Origin: an uncultured Methanomicrobiales archaeon
Lineage (GTDB): Archaea > Thermoplasmatota > Thermoplasmata > Methanomassiliicoccales > Methanomethylophilaceae
NCBI GenBank assembly: GCA_937892275.1
Contig: CALAVG010000240.1
Location: 1 to 10,239 of the forward strand
Direction: 5' to 3'
Length of the DNA: 10,239 nucleotides
Translations under genes and position numbers: made by a program
Part shown: positions 1 to 7,209 of the stretch, one piece after another
How the letters are laid out: every line of letters begins with the position of its first letter
How positions within the stretch are numbered: the stretch's first letter is position 1
Notes under the pieces: generated by a model
The model's database searches: none
Told to the model about the DNA's origin: nothing
Seen by the model: only the letters and a program-made list of their open reading frames with translations

Positions 1-99
1 GCCGAGGCGAACGCCGCCACGGCAGAGGAGGTGATGGAGCCCGCGCCGGAGGAATTTCCGCCGGACGCGCCGATCCTTTCGCAGGATCCGCTATTTTGA
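1..99 (+). CDS. C-terminal tail of an unidentified protein (partial)
   Basis: The frame is open from the first base and ends at TGA 97-99, giving 32 residues rich in Ala, Glu and Pro and finishing with QDPLF. Such an acidic, low-complexity tail shows no domain and I do not recognise the gene. Codon use (GCG, CCG, GCC) is GC-rich and matches the first half of the alaS that follows on the same strand 65 bases later. It therefore probably belongs to the same bacterial-looking segment and not to the archaeal DNA further right. Confidence 0.5.
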   Translation, partial: AEANAATAEEVMEPAPEEFPPDAPILSQDPLF

Positions 100-132
100 G
101 GCGTCCTCCCGCCGCACTGCGGGAATCTTTGG

Positions 133-138
133 TATAAT
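133..138 (+). promoter_or_regulatory. Bacterial -10 box (TATAAT) upstream of alaS
   Basis: TATAAT is an exact match to the sigma-70 -10 consensus and lies 27 bases before the alaS start at 165. No good TTGACA -35 is visible at the right distance. A GAGGA Shine-Dalgarno site at 153-157 sits 7 bases before ATG 165. This bacterial layout contrasts with the TATA-box promoters elsewhere in the window. Confidence 0.5.
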
Positions 139-164
139 TGCCGTTTCCATATGAGGAACAAAAG

Positions 165-327
165 ATGAACAAGCTGACAGCAGACGAACTTCGCGAGACG
201 TATTTGAGCTTCTTCGAGTCGAAGGGGCACGCGCGCATACAGGGCGCGAGCGTGATCCCGGAGAACGACCCCACCGTGCTCTTCACGACGGCCGGCATGC
301 ACCCGCTCGGGCCGTACCTGATGGGCC
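165..327 (+). pseudogene. alaS: N-terminal fragment of alanyl-tRNA synthetase, out of frame with the rest
   Basis: ATG 165 opens a classic bacterial AlaRS N-terminus ([12 protein letters not shown], then the [20 protein letters not shown] region), preceded by GAGGA at a good spacing. Homology stops after the Gly codon 324-326. The next recognisable AlaRS residues, FEMLGNW, begin at 328 in a different frame. In the family about 32 residues separate PYLMG from FEMLG, including the NVQKC-R stretch of class II motif 2, whose arginine binds ATP. About 95 bases are therefore missing. Either the gene is really broken or the assembly lost them. The continuing frame after 327 encodes only shifted, Arg-rich nonsense. 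Confidence 0.75.
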
Positions 328-333
328 TTCGAG

Positions 334-1854
334 ATGCTCGGCAACTGGTCGCTCAACGACTACTTCAAGCCCGAGGCCATCGCCTGGAGCTACGAGTTCC
401 TCACCACCAAGCTCGGCTTCGACCCGAAGGATCTGTACGTGACCGTGTTCGCGGGCGAGGACGGCATCCCGCGCGACGACGAGGCGATCGCCCTCTGGAA
501 GCAGCAAGGGCTCCCCGACGACCACATCTTCCCGCTCCCGCGCGAGGACAACTGGTGGGGTCCGGCCGGCACCACCGGTCCCTGCGGACCCGACACCGAG
601 ATGTTCATCGACACGGGCAAGGAGAAGTGCGGCCCCGACTGCCGTCCCGGTTGCCACTGCGGCAAGTACATCGAGATCTGGAACAACGTGTTCATGCAGT
701 ACAACAAGAACGCGGACGGTACGTTCTCCCCCCTCAAGCAGAAGAACGTGGACACCGGAATGGGATTGGAGAGGATTCTCCGTATCCTCAACGGCAACGA
801 GACCGTCTACGACACACCCCTGTTCACACCCATCCTCGCCAAGATCGAGGAGCTCACCGGAAAGAAGTACGACGAGAACGAAGATGACACCAGGGCATTC
901 AGGATCATCGCGGACCACATGAGGGCCGCCACATTCATCCTCGGAGACGGAGTCGTCCCCGCAAAGATCGGTCAGGGATACATCCTCAGGAGACTCATCA
1001 GGAGGTCCTCCAGGTACATGTCCAAGCTCGGTTACGAGGAGCCCTTCATGCAGAAGATCGCAGAGGTCATCGTGCAGAACTACTCCAAGGCGTACCCCGA
1101 ACTGGAGCAGAACAAGGACTTCATCTACACCAACATCAACAACGAGGAGCTGAAGTTCCACAAGGCCGTTATGAAGGGACTGAGGAGATTCGACCAGATG
1201 GTAGCCGAGAACGGCGACAGTCCGGTGCTCAACGGAGAGACTGTGTTCAGGCTCTACGACACCTACGGATTCCCCATCGAGATGACAGTGGAACTGGCAG
1301 CGGAGAAGGGACTGAAGGTCGACATGGACGACTTCAACGGAAGGTTCAAGACCCACCAGGACAAGTCACGCGGTGACGGAGGTACCTTCAAAGGAGGTCT
1401 AGCCGACCACAGCGAGGAGACCACCAAACTGCACACGGCGACACACCTTCTCAACGCGGCGCTGAGGAAGTTCGTCTCGCCCGATATCCACCAGAAGGGA
1501 TCCAACATCACGGCCGAGAGGCTCAGATTCGACTTCAACCTCGACAGGAAGGTAACTCCCGAGGAGCTGAAGCAGATAGAGGATTGGGTCAACGAATGCA
1601 TCAAGGCCGAGATCCCCGTCGTCTGCGAGGAGATGCCTTACGAGCAGGCTAAAGAAGAAGGAGTCGAGGGAGTCTTCACCAACAAGTACGGCGAGATTGT
1701 CAAGGTCTACAAAATCGGAGATGTCTCGGCAGAGATGTGCGGCGGACCCCACGTCAAGAACACCAAGGAACTGCAGGGATTCAAGATCAAAAAGGAAGAG
1801 AGTTCCGCGGCCGGTGTAAGGCGTATCAAGGCAGTCGTCGGAAAGTTCGACTGA
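334..1854 (+). CDS. alaS: Alanyl-tRNA synthetase, short bacterial type, main frame (5' end displaced by a deletion)
   Basis: AlaRS charges tRNA-Ala with alanine in the cytoplasm. This frame resumes at FEMLGNW (328; first ATG 334) and carries the rest of the class II catalytic core, including [26 protein letters not shown] and the motif 3 region DTGMGLERI, followed by the tRNA-recognition helices. The editing domain has its metal sites: HTATH near residue 369 and CGGPH near 470. It ends with [14 protein letters not shown], so the C-terminal oligomerisation domain is absent. With the missing 5' part restored the protein would be about 600 residues, against roughly 875 for E. coli AlaRS. As written it lacks motif 2 and could not activate alanine. 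Arginine codons change from CGC to AGG and glycine from GGC to GGA around 750-780, so the two halves may have different origins. A hairpin terminator follows. Confidence 0.85.
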   Translation: MLGNWSLNDYFKPEAIAWSYEFLTTKLGFDPKDLYVTVFAGEDGIPRDDEAIALWKQQGLPDDHIFPLPREDNWWGPAGTTGPCGPDTEMFIDTGKEKCGPDCRPGCHCGKYIEIWNNVFMQYNKNADGTFSPLKQKNVDTGMGLERILRILNGNETVYDTPLFTPILAKIEELTGKKYDENEDDTRAFRIIADHMRAATFILGDGVVPAKIGQGYILRRLIRRSSRYMSKLGYEEPFMQKIAEVIVQNYSKAYPELEQNKDFIYTNINNEELKFHKAVMKGLRRFDQMVAENGDSPVLNGETVFRLYDTYGFPIEMTVELAAEKGLKVDMDDFNGRFKTHQDKSRGDGGTFKGGLADHSEETTKLHTATHLLNAALRKFVSPDIHQKGSNITAERLRFDFNLDRKVTPEELKQIEDWVNECIKAEIPVVCEEMPYEQAKEEGVEGVFTNKYGEIVKVYKIGDVSAEMCGGPHVKNTKELQGFKIKKEESSAAGVRRIKAVVGKFD

Positions 1855-1865
1855 AATCACATTTA

Positions 1866-1890
1866 CGGCCCTTCAGGGCCGATCCTTTTT
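1866..1890 (+). terminator. Hairpin and T-run terminator after alaS
   Basis: CGGCCC (1866-1871) and GGGCCG (1876-1881) form a 6-bp GC-rich stem around a TTCA loop, followed by ATCC and five Ts (1886-1890). It lies 11 bases after the alaS stop, in the short gap between alaS and the converging acyltransferase gene. The T-run is on the plus strand only, so it serves alaS. Confidence 0.7.
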
Positions 1891-1897
1891 CAAGAAC

Positions 1898-3115
1898 TCA
1901 CAGGAACTCCTGTTCCATTATGATCCTGCGTATGGTGCGGTAGCGGCCCATGCATGTCTCTTCGTTGGCAGCGACCTTGTAGTAATCTCCGTCGTGGCTG
2001 ATCATCGCTGCCAGCGTAGTAGCCGTCAAACCCTCGAGCTCGAGCAACGGGAATCTGAAATCGACCTTGTCACCCTTGATCATGATGTCGTTGAAGTTGA
2101 TGCTGATCGTGACGTTCTCGTCGATGACCTCTTCGTTGTCCCCGATCCTCTTCTTCAGGGTGCATCCGGAATTGCTGGTGATGATCCTCTCTGGTTCCGC
2201 CTCCCACTGGGGACGCATCGACCTGAGGTGCTCCTTCTGCCACACATCCCAATCGTAGAAGTTGTCGAAGCGGACACCGTCCCCCTGGAAGAAACCGTAC
2301 TCATCCACGGTGACGCTGTATCCGCACTCGAGACAGTGGAGTTCGTTTCCCTCGCTGTGCAGCCTGTTCATGGCCTCGCACTTGGGACAGATATGCAGTG
2401 ACCTCTCCATGTGCTCCGCGCGGCATTTGCGATCGTACTTGACGCGCTTCTCCCTGTTCCACTCGTACACGTTGAAATCCAGGTCCCTCTGGAGGATCTC
2501 GTTGATCTCCTCGGGAGTCATCTTCGCCAGGTCCTCCTTCTTGTAGATGTTGACGACATGGCCGTACATCGGACCCTTGGAACGGTGGCTCGCCCACTTG
2601 GCCTTGAAGAGATATCCTCCTTCCAGCTTGTATGTGATCAGGTCCACATTGAGATCCTTGATCATGACTCCGGATTTCTTACGGATGCGCTGGGTTGCGC
2701 CGTTGGGCGTCTCCTCTCCCTCCGGGGCCATACAGACGGAGATACCCTGATCGACGGTGTGCTTGACTGCCTCCATGACAGCTGCGGCATTCTCCCCTTT
2801 CCTGCGGAATATACCATTGGTACCGAACTTGATGACAGCTCTCCTCCAAGGTTTCTTGATGAGGGAGTCGCTCATGATGTGCCTGTAGTATCCGGGGAAC
2901 CCGTTGATCACTCCGATGAAATCATAGTCGCATGCGTGGTTGTATACCAGAAGGAAAGGCGTCCTGTATTCTCCCTTGTACTTGGTGGTCCTGATATCAT
3001 ACAGGAAGAACTTACCGACAGGGAGAATGAAACATCTTACAGGGACCTTCATGAAGAACCTGTACCACCAGGTATGCTGCGGATCGTTGTTGCGGTTCTC
3101 TACTGAAGAAGCCAT
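1898..3115 (-). CDS. PlsC-type acyltransferase with a zinc ribbon
   Basis: The N-terminal half is a glycerolipid acyltransferase domain. NHACDYD (about residues 59-65) supplies the HX4D catalytic pair, and APEGEE (about 130-135) holds the PEG motif that binds the phosphate of the acceptor. The family moves acyl groups onto lysophosphatidate or related acceptors at the membrane. Around residues 243-264 there is a CPKC...CLEC zinc ribbon, and the last ~140 residues are a charged region I do not recognise. ATG 3115 is chosen because GGTG lies six bases upstream. GTG 3124 in the same frame would add three residues. The gene has its own TATA box and converges on alaS. Archaeal membrane lipids are ether-linked, so the substrate is unclear; an origin by transfer from bacteria is an inference. 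Confidence 0.8.
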   Translation of the reverse strand: MASSVENRNNDPQHTWWYRFFMKVPVRCFILPVGKFFLYDIRTTKYKGEYRTPFLLVYNHACDYDFIGVINGFPGYYRHIMSDSLIKKPWRRAVIKFGTNGIFRRKGENAAAVMEAVKHTVDQGISVCMAPEGEETPNGATQRIRKKSGVMIKDLNVDLITYKLEGGYLFKAKWASHRSKGPMYGHVVNIYKKEDLAKMTPEEINEILQRDLDFNVYEWNREKRVKYDRKCRAEHMERSLHICPKCEAMNRLHSEGNELHCLECGYSVTVDEYGFFQGDGVRFDNFYDWDVWQKEHLRSMRPQWEAEPERIITSNSGCTLKKRIGDNEEVIDENVTISINFNDIMIKGDKVDFRFPLLELEGLTATTLAAMISHDGDYYKVAANEETCMGRYRTIRRIIMEQEFL

Positions 3116-3185
3116 CTTATGCACCGGAATAAGTAGACCTATCGAAATAGCCAGGCCCCTTTATGAGGGCAGGGACGACTACAGC

Positions 3186-3193
3186 GTATAAAG
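3186..3193 (-). promoter_or_regulatory. Archaeal TATA box for the acyltransferase gene
   Basis: Read on the minus strand this is CTTTATAC, close to the archaeal TATA consensus. A start site about 26 bases downstream would fall near 3162 and give a leader of roughly 47 bases before ATG 3115. Confidence 0.5.
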
Positions 3194-3250
3194 AATTTGG
3201 CGATATCCCGCAAGTCTGATTAACATAGCTTTAAAACCAGTGCTAAAAAG

Positions 3251-3300
3251 GATTCTTGAGGAAAGAGGGTAGAATCGGTCATGATAGGTTCGGGTCGTGA
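3251..3300 (+). repeat. Left terminal inverted repeat of the ISL3 element
   Basis: It begins GATTCTTGAGGAAAGAGGGT and matches the reverse complement of 6204-6253 over 50 bases with a single mismatch, at position 22 of the repeat (G here, A at the other end). Such long, nearly perfect ends suggest a recent insertion. Confidence 0.9.
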
Positions 3301-3360
3301 AATGGCGATATGGTAAAATGAGAGTGTGGCGGTTACACATTTGCACAGGAGAACCACCAC

Positions 3361-3894
3361 ATGGCCCTCAAGGACTTACCCATAGATATTCGTAACGGCC
3401 TGCAACAGAAAGAGACTACTGAGAATCGTATAATCCGTGCTCAACTTCATCTTTCGAACGAGTGGAAGGTACTCGGAAAGACGATCGTCACAGATCATCC
3501 CGAATTCGATGATGATAATCCGGGCATCCCTCTGTTACCGATGACAAGGGAGAAGATCATGACCGTCAACGGTAAACAGGTCAAGGCAGTCGTTGAAAGC
3601 AGATATGCCGGCGAAACGACCATACATATCGTGCATGAGAGACAAGATATGTATCGTTGTCCTCATTGTAAGGCGGCCTGCAAACCGATGTGCTATGAGC
3701 TTCGGAGATACAGACATGTTGACGATCTCAATCACAAATGCTTCTTGGAAGTCCATGTCCCGAAATTGATATGTTACAACTGTGGCAGAACGCCACAGTT
3801 GAGGTTCCCCGCATCTGACCCGGAATCCAGACACACACGTGAATTCGATAGGGAGATCCTCCGTAAGATGAAGACTGAAACCAAATCCTCTTTA
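3361..3894 (+). pseudogene. ISL3 transposase, N-terminal part (split by insertion)
   Basis: ATG 3361 follows AGGAGA (3347-3352) at eight bases. The 178 native residues hold the DNA-binding zinc finger of ISL3 transposases, with Cys pairs C100-x2-C103 and C138-x2-C141. Native sequence ends at the TTA codon 3892-3894. The next 18 bases, up to the stop, belong to the inserted element. Removing bases 3895-5213 joins this frame exactly to the C-terminal part at 5214, giving a 458-residue protein of usual family length with no other lesion. Confidence 0.85.
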
Positions 3895-3912
3895 GGGCCC
3901 TCCAATAAATAA
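3895..3912 (+). repeat. Left terminal inverted repeat of the ISAzo13 element
   Basis: Pairs with 5193-5210 on the other strand with one mismatch in 18 bases. It begins immediately after the TTA target copy. Confidence 0.85.
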
Positions 3913-3913
3913 A

Positions 3914-5161
3914 TTATGATTTTTCTCTAGGATAAATAGTATAGTTCCAATCTCCGCGCCATGCCAACGGCCTGATGTTGAGCCCTTCCATTTCCTCATC
4001 AGCTACCTTTATTCCTTTCTCGTAGTCGTTATCATCTACCACACATCTCACTTTGAGGCCCTTATCAGTGGTGACCGATGATATCAGATCCACGACCACT
4101 TGGATCGAAGTGAGGGGCTGGCCCCTCCACCCCATCGATATGTGAGAGAAGAGCCTGTGCTCGATCTTGTTCCATTTGGACGTCCCTGGGGGATAATGGC
4201 GGACATGGAATGTTATGTCCTCCTCATCTGCCAGCTTCTGGAGGCTGACTTTCCACAGCCTATTGCGGCGGCCATTGCTGCCGCCACAATCCGCAGTTAT
4301 CAGAATGTCACTGGCAGTGGGATAACGTTCCCTGCCAACGGTATGTATCCATGTACGGATGGAATTGACGGCGAATTCGGCCGTATCAGCGCTGATACCT
4401 ACGGCGATGAAGCCAGTATTGTCGCCGACATCGTAGATTCCGTAGGGCGATATCTTCCCCCCGGGGCCCTCAAAATCATGATCCAACACGTCCCGCGGCT
4501 TACCTGCGGGACGGTATTCGGAACCGTTGTTAGCATAGTTGCCTATGAGTTCCTTCTTCTTCGTGTCCACGGAGAGAACGGGCCTTCCCGCATCGATAAA
4601 AGTGCTGGTCTCCTTTTGTATAAATCTGAATTGCGCATCACGGTCAGGCCCTGGATCGCCTGTCTGCACGTATTTCCTGTTCTGCTGCAGGCTGAATCCC
4701 AGTTCCTTCAGGAGGGAGCCCACGGTCTCGCGGCTTACCTGGTATCCCATCGCCCGCAATTCGCGGGCGAGGTCCTCCGTCCCTTTCGTAGTCCAGGTGA
4801 TTGGACTTTCGGGGTCACCCACGACATTCCCATCCAAAAGACCCTCGAGTTTTACCAAAATGTCCGGGTAGATCTCTGTTATCCTCTTCCTGCCGCCACC
4901 GGGGGACCTGATTCTAGCCGCATTGTCGGCTTTCGGTCTGGCTGACGGGTCTTTCTCGGCCGCTTTAGCTTCACGACGACCGGCAGTAATTGTCTGTTTC
5001 GTTATACCGGTCATCTCCGAAAGCTCTGTAGCCGAACCTTGCCCTAGCATGATGGACAGGCCACCGAGGAACAACCTCCTACGCTTCTCGTCGAGCTCCG
5101 GCATCATCGTACCTACAAATTCCTCGACTCCTGCCCTATCATCCATGCATCCCCAATCCAT
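3914..5161 (-). CDS. ISAzo13-family transposase (DDE type)
   Basis: The protein cuts and joins the ends of its own element. From ATG 5161 it has 415 residues: an N-terminal helix-turn-helix-like region (about 30-70), a linker with GGGRKRITE, then the DDE catalytic domain. The likely acidic residues are D199 in LSVDTKKKELIGNY, D291 in ITADCGGSNGRR and E334 in PPGTSKWNKIEHRLF, all signature motifs of the Rhodopirellula-type/ISAzo13 transposases. It ends with GDWNYTI as the family does. A TTG at 5185 is in frame but lies almost against the terminal repeat. ATG 5146 is another possible start. No Shine-Dalgarno site is seen, so a leaderless start is possible. The frame is intact and the element may still be mobile. 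Confidence 0.9.
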   Translation of the reverse strand: MDWGCMDDRAGVEEFVGTMMPELDEKRRRLFLGGLSIMLGQGSATELSEMTGITKQTITAGRREAKAAEKDPSARPKADNAARIRSPGGGRKRITEIYPDILVKLEGLLDGNVVGDPESPITWTTKGTEDLARELRAMGYQVSRETVGSLLKELGFSLQQNRKYVQTGDPGPDRDAQFRFIQKETSTFIDAGRPVLSVDTKKKELIGNYANNGSEYRPAGKPRDVLDHDFEGPGGKISPYGIYDVGDNTGFIAVGISADTAEFAVNSIRTWIHTVGRERYPTASDILITADCGGSNGRRNRLWKVSLQKLADEEDITFHVRHYPPGTSKWNKIEHRLFSHISMGWRGQPLTSIQVVVDLISSVTTDKGLKVRCVVDDNDYEKGIKVADEEMEGLNIRPLAWRGDWNYTIYPREKS

Positions 5162-5192
5162 GCTTGAGGATATAATTTGATTCAATTAAAAG

Positions 5193-5210
5193 TTATTTAT
5201 TGGATGGCCC
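5193..5210 (-). repeat. Right terminal inverted repeat of the ISAzo13 element
   Basis: Mirror of 3895-3912 with one mismatch. It ends directly against the second TTA target copy at 5211-5213. Confidence 0.85.
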
Positions 5211-5213
5211 TTA

Positions 5214-6056
5214 GCGAGAGATCTGGAGATCTCTACTGATGTCATCAAGATGGCCATGGACCGTATCATCAGGAAGGCGGTCATCAATCAGGATCTTTCG
5301 GATACGACACAGATATTCGTTGACGAGACGCAGTATGGCAGCGGGCATGATTACATATCGGTGTTCGCGAACCAACGTCACAAGGTCATCTTCGTATGCA
5401 GAGGCCACGGGAAGGATGCCCTGGAAAGATTCAGGGACTATCTCATCATCCAAGGAGGCGATCCGGAATCCATACGTGTTTTCAGCGCGGACATGAGCCG
5501 CGCTTATGAGGCCGGAGTTCTGGAATACTTCCCCAATGCTACCTTGGTATGGGATCGTTTCCATCTGATCAAGACCATCAACGATGCTTTGAACAACCTC
5601 CGTAAACGCGTGGTAAGAAGAAAGGACGGTGAACCACTGGCATTGATCAAATACACATTGATGCACCGTTATGAGAACATGGATCGTAAACACATCGAAA
5701 GGATGCGTGAGATATGTATATGCAGTCCAGAATTGGCTCTTGCATTCGACATGAAGGAAGCGTTCTGCGAGATCGTCAGGATAAGAGATATGAGTGCGAT
5801 GGAAAGAGCACTCAGAACATGGATAATGTGGGTCACTGAATTCGGATGCTCCGAATTCAAAAAGAAGGCCAAGACCTTCCTTGAGAAGATCGATCGTATC
5901 ATATCATGGGCCCAATTCAGAGTCAGTAACTCTGTGTGCGAAGGGATAAACAAGAATATACAGGATATGCGCAGGCAGGCCTGCGGATTCAAGAACGATC
6001 AGAACTTCTACAACACTATACTTCTTAGGCAAGGAGAATTGCAACTCCTATTCTGA
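5214..6056 (+). pseudogene. ISL3 transposase, C-terminal catalytic part (split by insertion)
   Basis: Continues the transposase frame from TTA 5211-5213 through ARDLEISTDVIK, with the first ATG at 5250. This is the DDE catalytic domain of ISL3. In the restored 458-residue numbering the likely acidic residues are D215 (IFVDETQYG), D271 (VFSADMSRAY, followed by VWDRFHLIK) and about E421 (SNSVCEGINK). The frame has no other lesion and stops at TGA 6054-6056. Cut off from the DNA-binding half it should be inactive unless the nested element leaves precisely. Confidence 0.85.
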
Positions 6057-6203
6057 TTCCGGGATACAGTACTGTTGCCGATAGTTTCAGCTATCGACCT
6101 CTTATCCTTGTGAACTTACCGACTATGGGTTTCGATCGCCGGTGTAGTCAACTGCTGTTCTATCGAACACCGATGTATGAGAAATCGATGCCGAACAGAG
6201 ACC

Positions 6204-6253
6204 TCACGACCCGAACCTATCATGACCGATTTTACCCTCTTTCCTCAAGAATC
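6204..6253 (-). repeat. Right terminal inverted repeat of the ISL3 element
   Basis: Reverse complement of 3251-3300 with one mismatch over 50 bases. The flanking DNA to the right begins AAAAATAACC. Confidence 0.9.
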
Positions 6254-6302
6254 AAAAATAACCCTGCAAAATCCCAAAGGCCCTCAATGTGCGTTCGAAG
6301 GT

Positions 6303-6317
6303 AGGGCTACCCGCCCT
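6303..6317 (-). terminator. Weak candidate terminator hairpin after the toxin gene
   Basis: AGGGC and GCCCT pair around a 5-base loop, just beyond the toxin stop on the minus strand. There is no clear T-run, so the role is doubtful. Confidence 0.25.
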
Positions 6318-6321
6318 CCGG

Positions 6322-6648
6322 TCACGGGATCTCCGGTCTCAGCCTCTCGGGCAGGTTCATCGCACCATACAGTACGCCGTACACCTCCACGACCCCGGTA
6401 TCCTCGTACGCGCGGTACGCGATCATATAATTCCTGAACTGTGCGAATCTGATCTCATGTTCCGCTAGGTATTCATCATCATATATCTGGTATCTCAGGG
6501 CATCCTCTCTCAGCGAGTATATGATCGAATATACTCCCTCCATATGCTCCGAGGTCGCCTTCCTGTTCTTGAGCACCTTCGCTATATAGGAGGTCATCTC
6601 GAGGATGTCCCTATGGGCCGCTCTCGTGATCCTCACATCGAAGCTCAT
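6322..6648 (-). CDS. RelE/ParE-superfamily toxin
   Basis: A 108-residue basic protein with the fold pattern of the RelE/ParE family: an N-terminal strand and helix (VRITRAAHRDILEMTSYIAK), then strands around HEIRFAQFRNYMIAYRAYEDTGVVEVYGVLYGAMN. Members either cut mRNA on ribosomes or poison gyrase. The strand pattern does not settle which, though the long first helix pair is more ParE-like. Its ATG overlaps the antitoxin stop as ATGA (6645-6648), so the two are translationally coupled and share a promoter. The ISL3 element ends about 70 bases past the stop codon. Confidence 0.8.
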   Translation of the reverse strand: MSFDVRITRAAHRDILEMTSYIAKVLKNRKATSEHMEGVYSIIYSLREDALRYQIYDDEYLAEHEIRFAQFRNYMIAYRAYEDTGVVEVYGVLYGAMNLPERLRPEIP

Positions 6649-6902
6649 AGGCCCAGTTCCTTCTTCACGGCTTCCATGGACTCCTCGATGGACATGACCT
6701 TTCCTTCTTTTGCGTCGCGGATGCCTTCTTCGATCTTCCTTATCATGCTGTCGCGGCGGAGTCTTTCATACTCGTCGATGCTGATCAGAACAGCGTGTCC
6801 GCAGCCGTTCTTGGTGAGGAATATCGGTTCACCCTTCGAAAGGTATTCGTCCGTAAGTTCGGAATACCTGTTCCTCAGGTCGGAGCTCGGTACGATTATC
6901 AT
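6645..6902 (-). CDS. Phd/YefM-type antitoxin
   Basis: The N-terminal part (MIIVPSSDLRNRYSELTDEYLSKGEPIFLTKNG, followed by AVLISIDEYERL) matches the Phd/YefM DNA-binding domain, and the acidic helical tail (IEEGIRDAKEGKVMSIEES) is where such antitoxins wrap their toxin. ATG 6902 is preferred because family members start just before the VPSSDLR strand, and because the ten codons before it overlap AT-rich palindromes. An upstream ATG at 6932, with AGGT (6940-6943) seven bases before it, would add MIINYQYVDN and cannot be excluded. The gene is first in the pair with the toxin, and the complex probably represses its own promoter. Confidence 0.8.
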   Translation of the reverse strand: MIIVPSSDLRNRYSELTDEYLSKGEPIFLTKNGCGHAVLISIDEYERLRRDSMIRKIEEGIRDAKEGKVMSIEESMEAVKKELGL

Positions 6903-6930
6903 GTTATCAACATACTGATAATTTATTATC
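6901..6930. promoter_or_regulatory. Overlapping palindromes, probable toxin-antitoxin operator
   Basis: Three inverted repeats overlap: ATGTT/AACAT (6901-6913), TATCA/TGATA (6905-6920) and GATAAT/ATTATC (6917-6930). They lie at the preferred antitoxin start and where transcription should begin, the expected site for autoregulation by a Phd-type complex. Confidence 0.45.
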
Positions 6931-6946
6931 ATTATAATTACCTTTT

Positions 6947-6955
6947 GTATTAAAA
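6947..6955 (-). promoter_or_regulatory. Candidate TATA box for the toxin-antitoxin operon
   Basis: The minus strand reads TTTTAATAC. About 26 bases downstream lies 6924 or so, just before the preferred antitoxin start at 6902 and inside the palindromes. Confidence 0.4.
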
Positions 6956-6979
6956 TGTAGGGTCTCCCCTCCTGTTTTC

Positions 6980-7209
6980 TCAGACCTCCATCATCACCTG
7001 GTCAAGCCATTGTTTGGCTGTTTCGGATCCGACGTATCCGTCGGATACCTCGTTCACGGCCCTGTTCCTCTCCGGTCCGTTCTGGACTTTACGTCCCCTA
7101 TCGGGGTGCAGAACGTGCTGAGAGTCTCGTGCACATGTATCTCGAAGTCTATTCCCAATCCCACTCTGTAATCGGTACCATCGTACATGCTTCGATAACG
7201 ATGCTCCCG
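6980..7209 (-). pseudogene. Frameshifted remnant of an unrecognised gene
   Basis: On the minus strand, from just after a TAG at 7210-7212, one frame encodes a plausible peptide (first ATG 7188, MYDGTDYRVGLGIDFEIHVH, continuing to about CTPIGDVK) and then degenerates to a stop. A second frame takes over near 7090 and runs through QNGPERNRAVNEVSDG and ETAKQWLDQVMMEV to TGA 6980-6982. Together they look like the C-terminal ~75 residues of one protein broken by a frameshift near a CCCC run. I recognise no family. It follows the winged-helix gene on the same strand. Confidence 0.4.

Larger units (their letters stand above)
3895..5210 (-). mobile_element. ISAzo13-family insertion sequence nested in the ISL3 transposase
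   Basis: This is a complete 1,316-bp element in the opposite orientation to its host element. Its ends are inverted repeats: 3895-3912 reads GGGCCCTCCAATAAATAA, and the reverse complement of 5193-5210 differs from it at only the sixth base. It is flanked by TTA at 3892-3894 and 5211-5213, read as a 3-bp target duplication. It carries one transposase gene that fills nearly all of its length. Confidence 0.85.
3251..6253 (+). mobile_element. ISL3-family insertion sequence, interrupted by an ISAzo13-family element
   Basis: The element is bounded by 50-bp inverted repeats and carries one transposase gene on the plus strand. Without the nested element and one copy of its target duplication it would be about 1,684 bp, a normal ISL3 size. 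A clear 8-bp target duplication, usual for ISL3, is not visible: the left flank ends CTAAAAAG and the right flank begins AAAAATAA. The non-coding stretch after the transposase (6057-6203) contains a small hairpin, CGATAG/CTATCG at 6079-6096, which may end transcription. Confidence 0.85.

Noticed and set aside
283..1356. Long minus-strand open frame (357 codons) over alaS
   Set aside because: It is the antisense of a conserved AlaRS frame, rich in Val, Leu and Gly with no domain. GC-rich codon use keeps the opposite strand open.
2411..3106. Plus-strand open frame of 231 codons over the acyltransferase
   Set aside because: It is antisense to a gene with clear catalytic motifs and has no recognisable motif or ribosome site of its own.
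4100..4945. Plus-strand open frame of 281 codons inside the ISAzo13 element
   Set aside because: Shadow of the transposase, which has all its catalytic motifs on the other strand.
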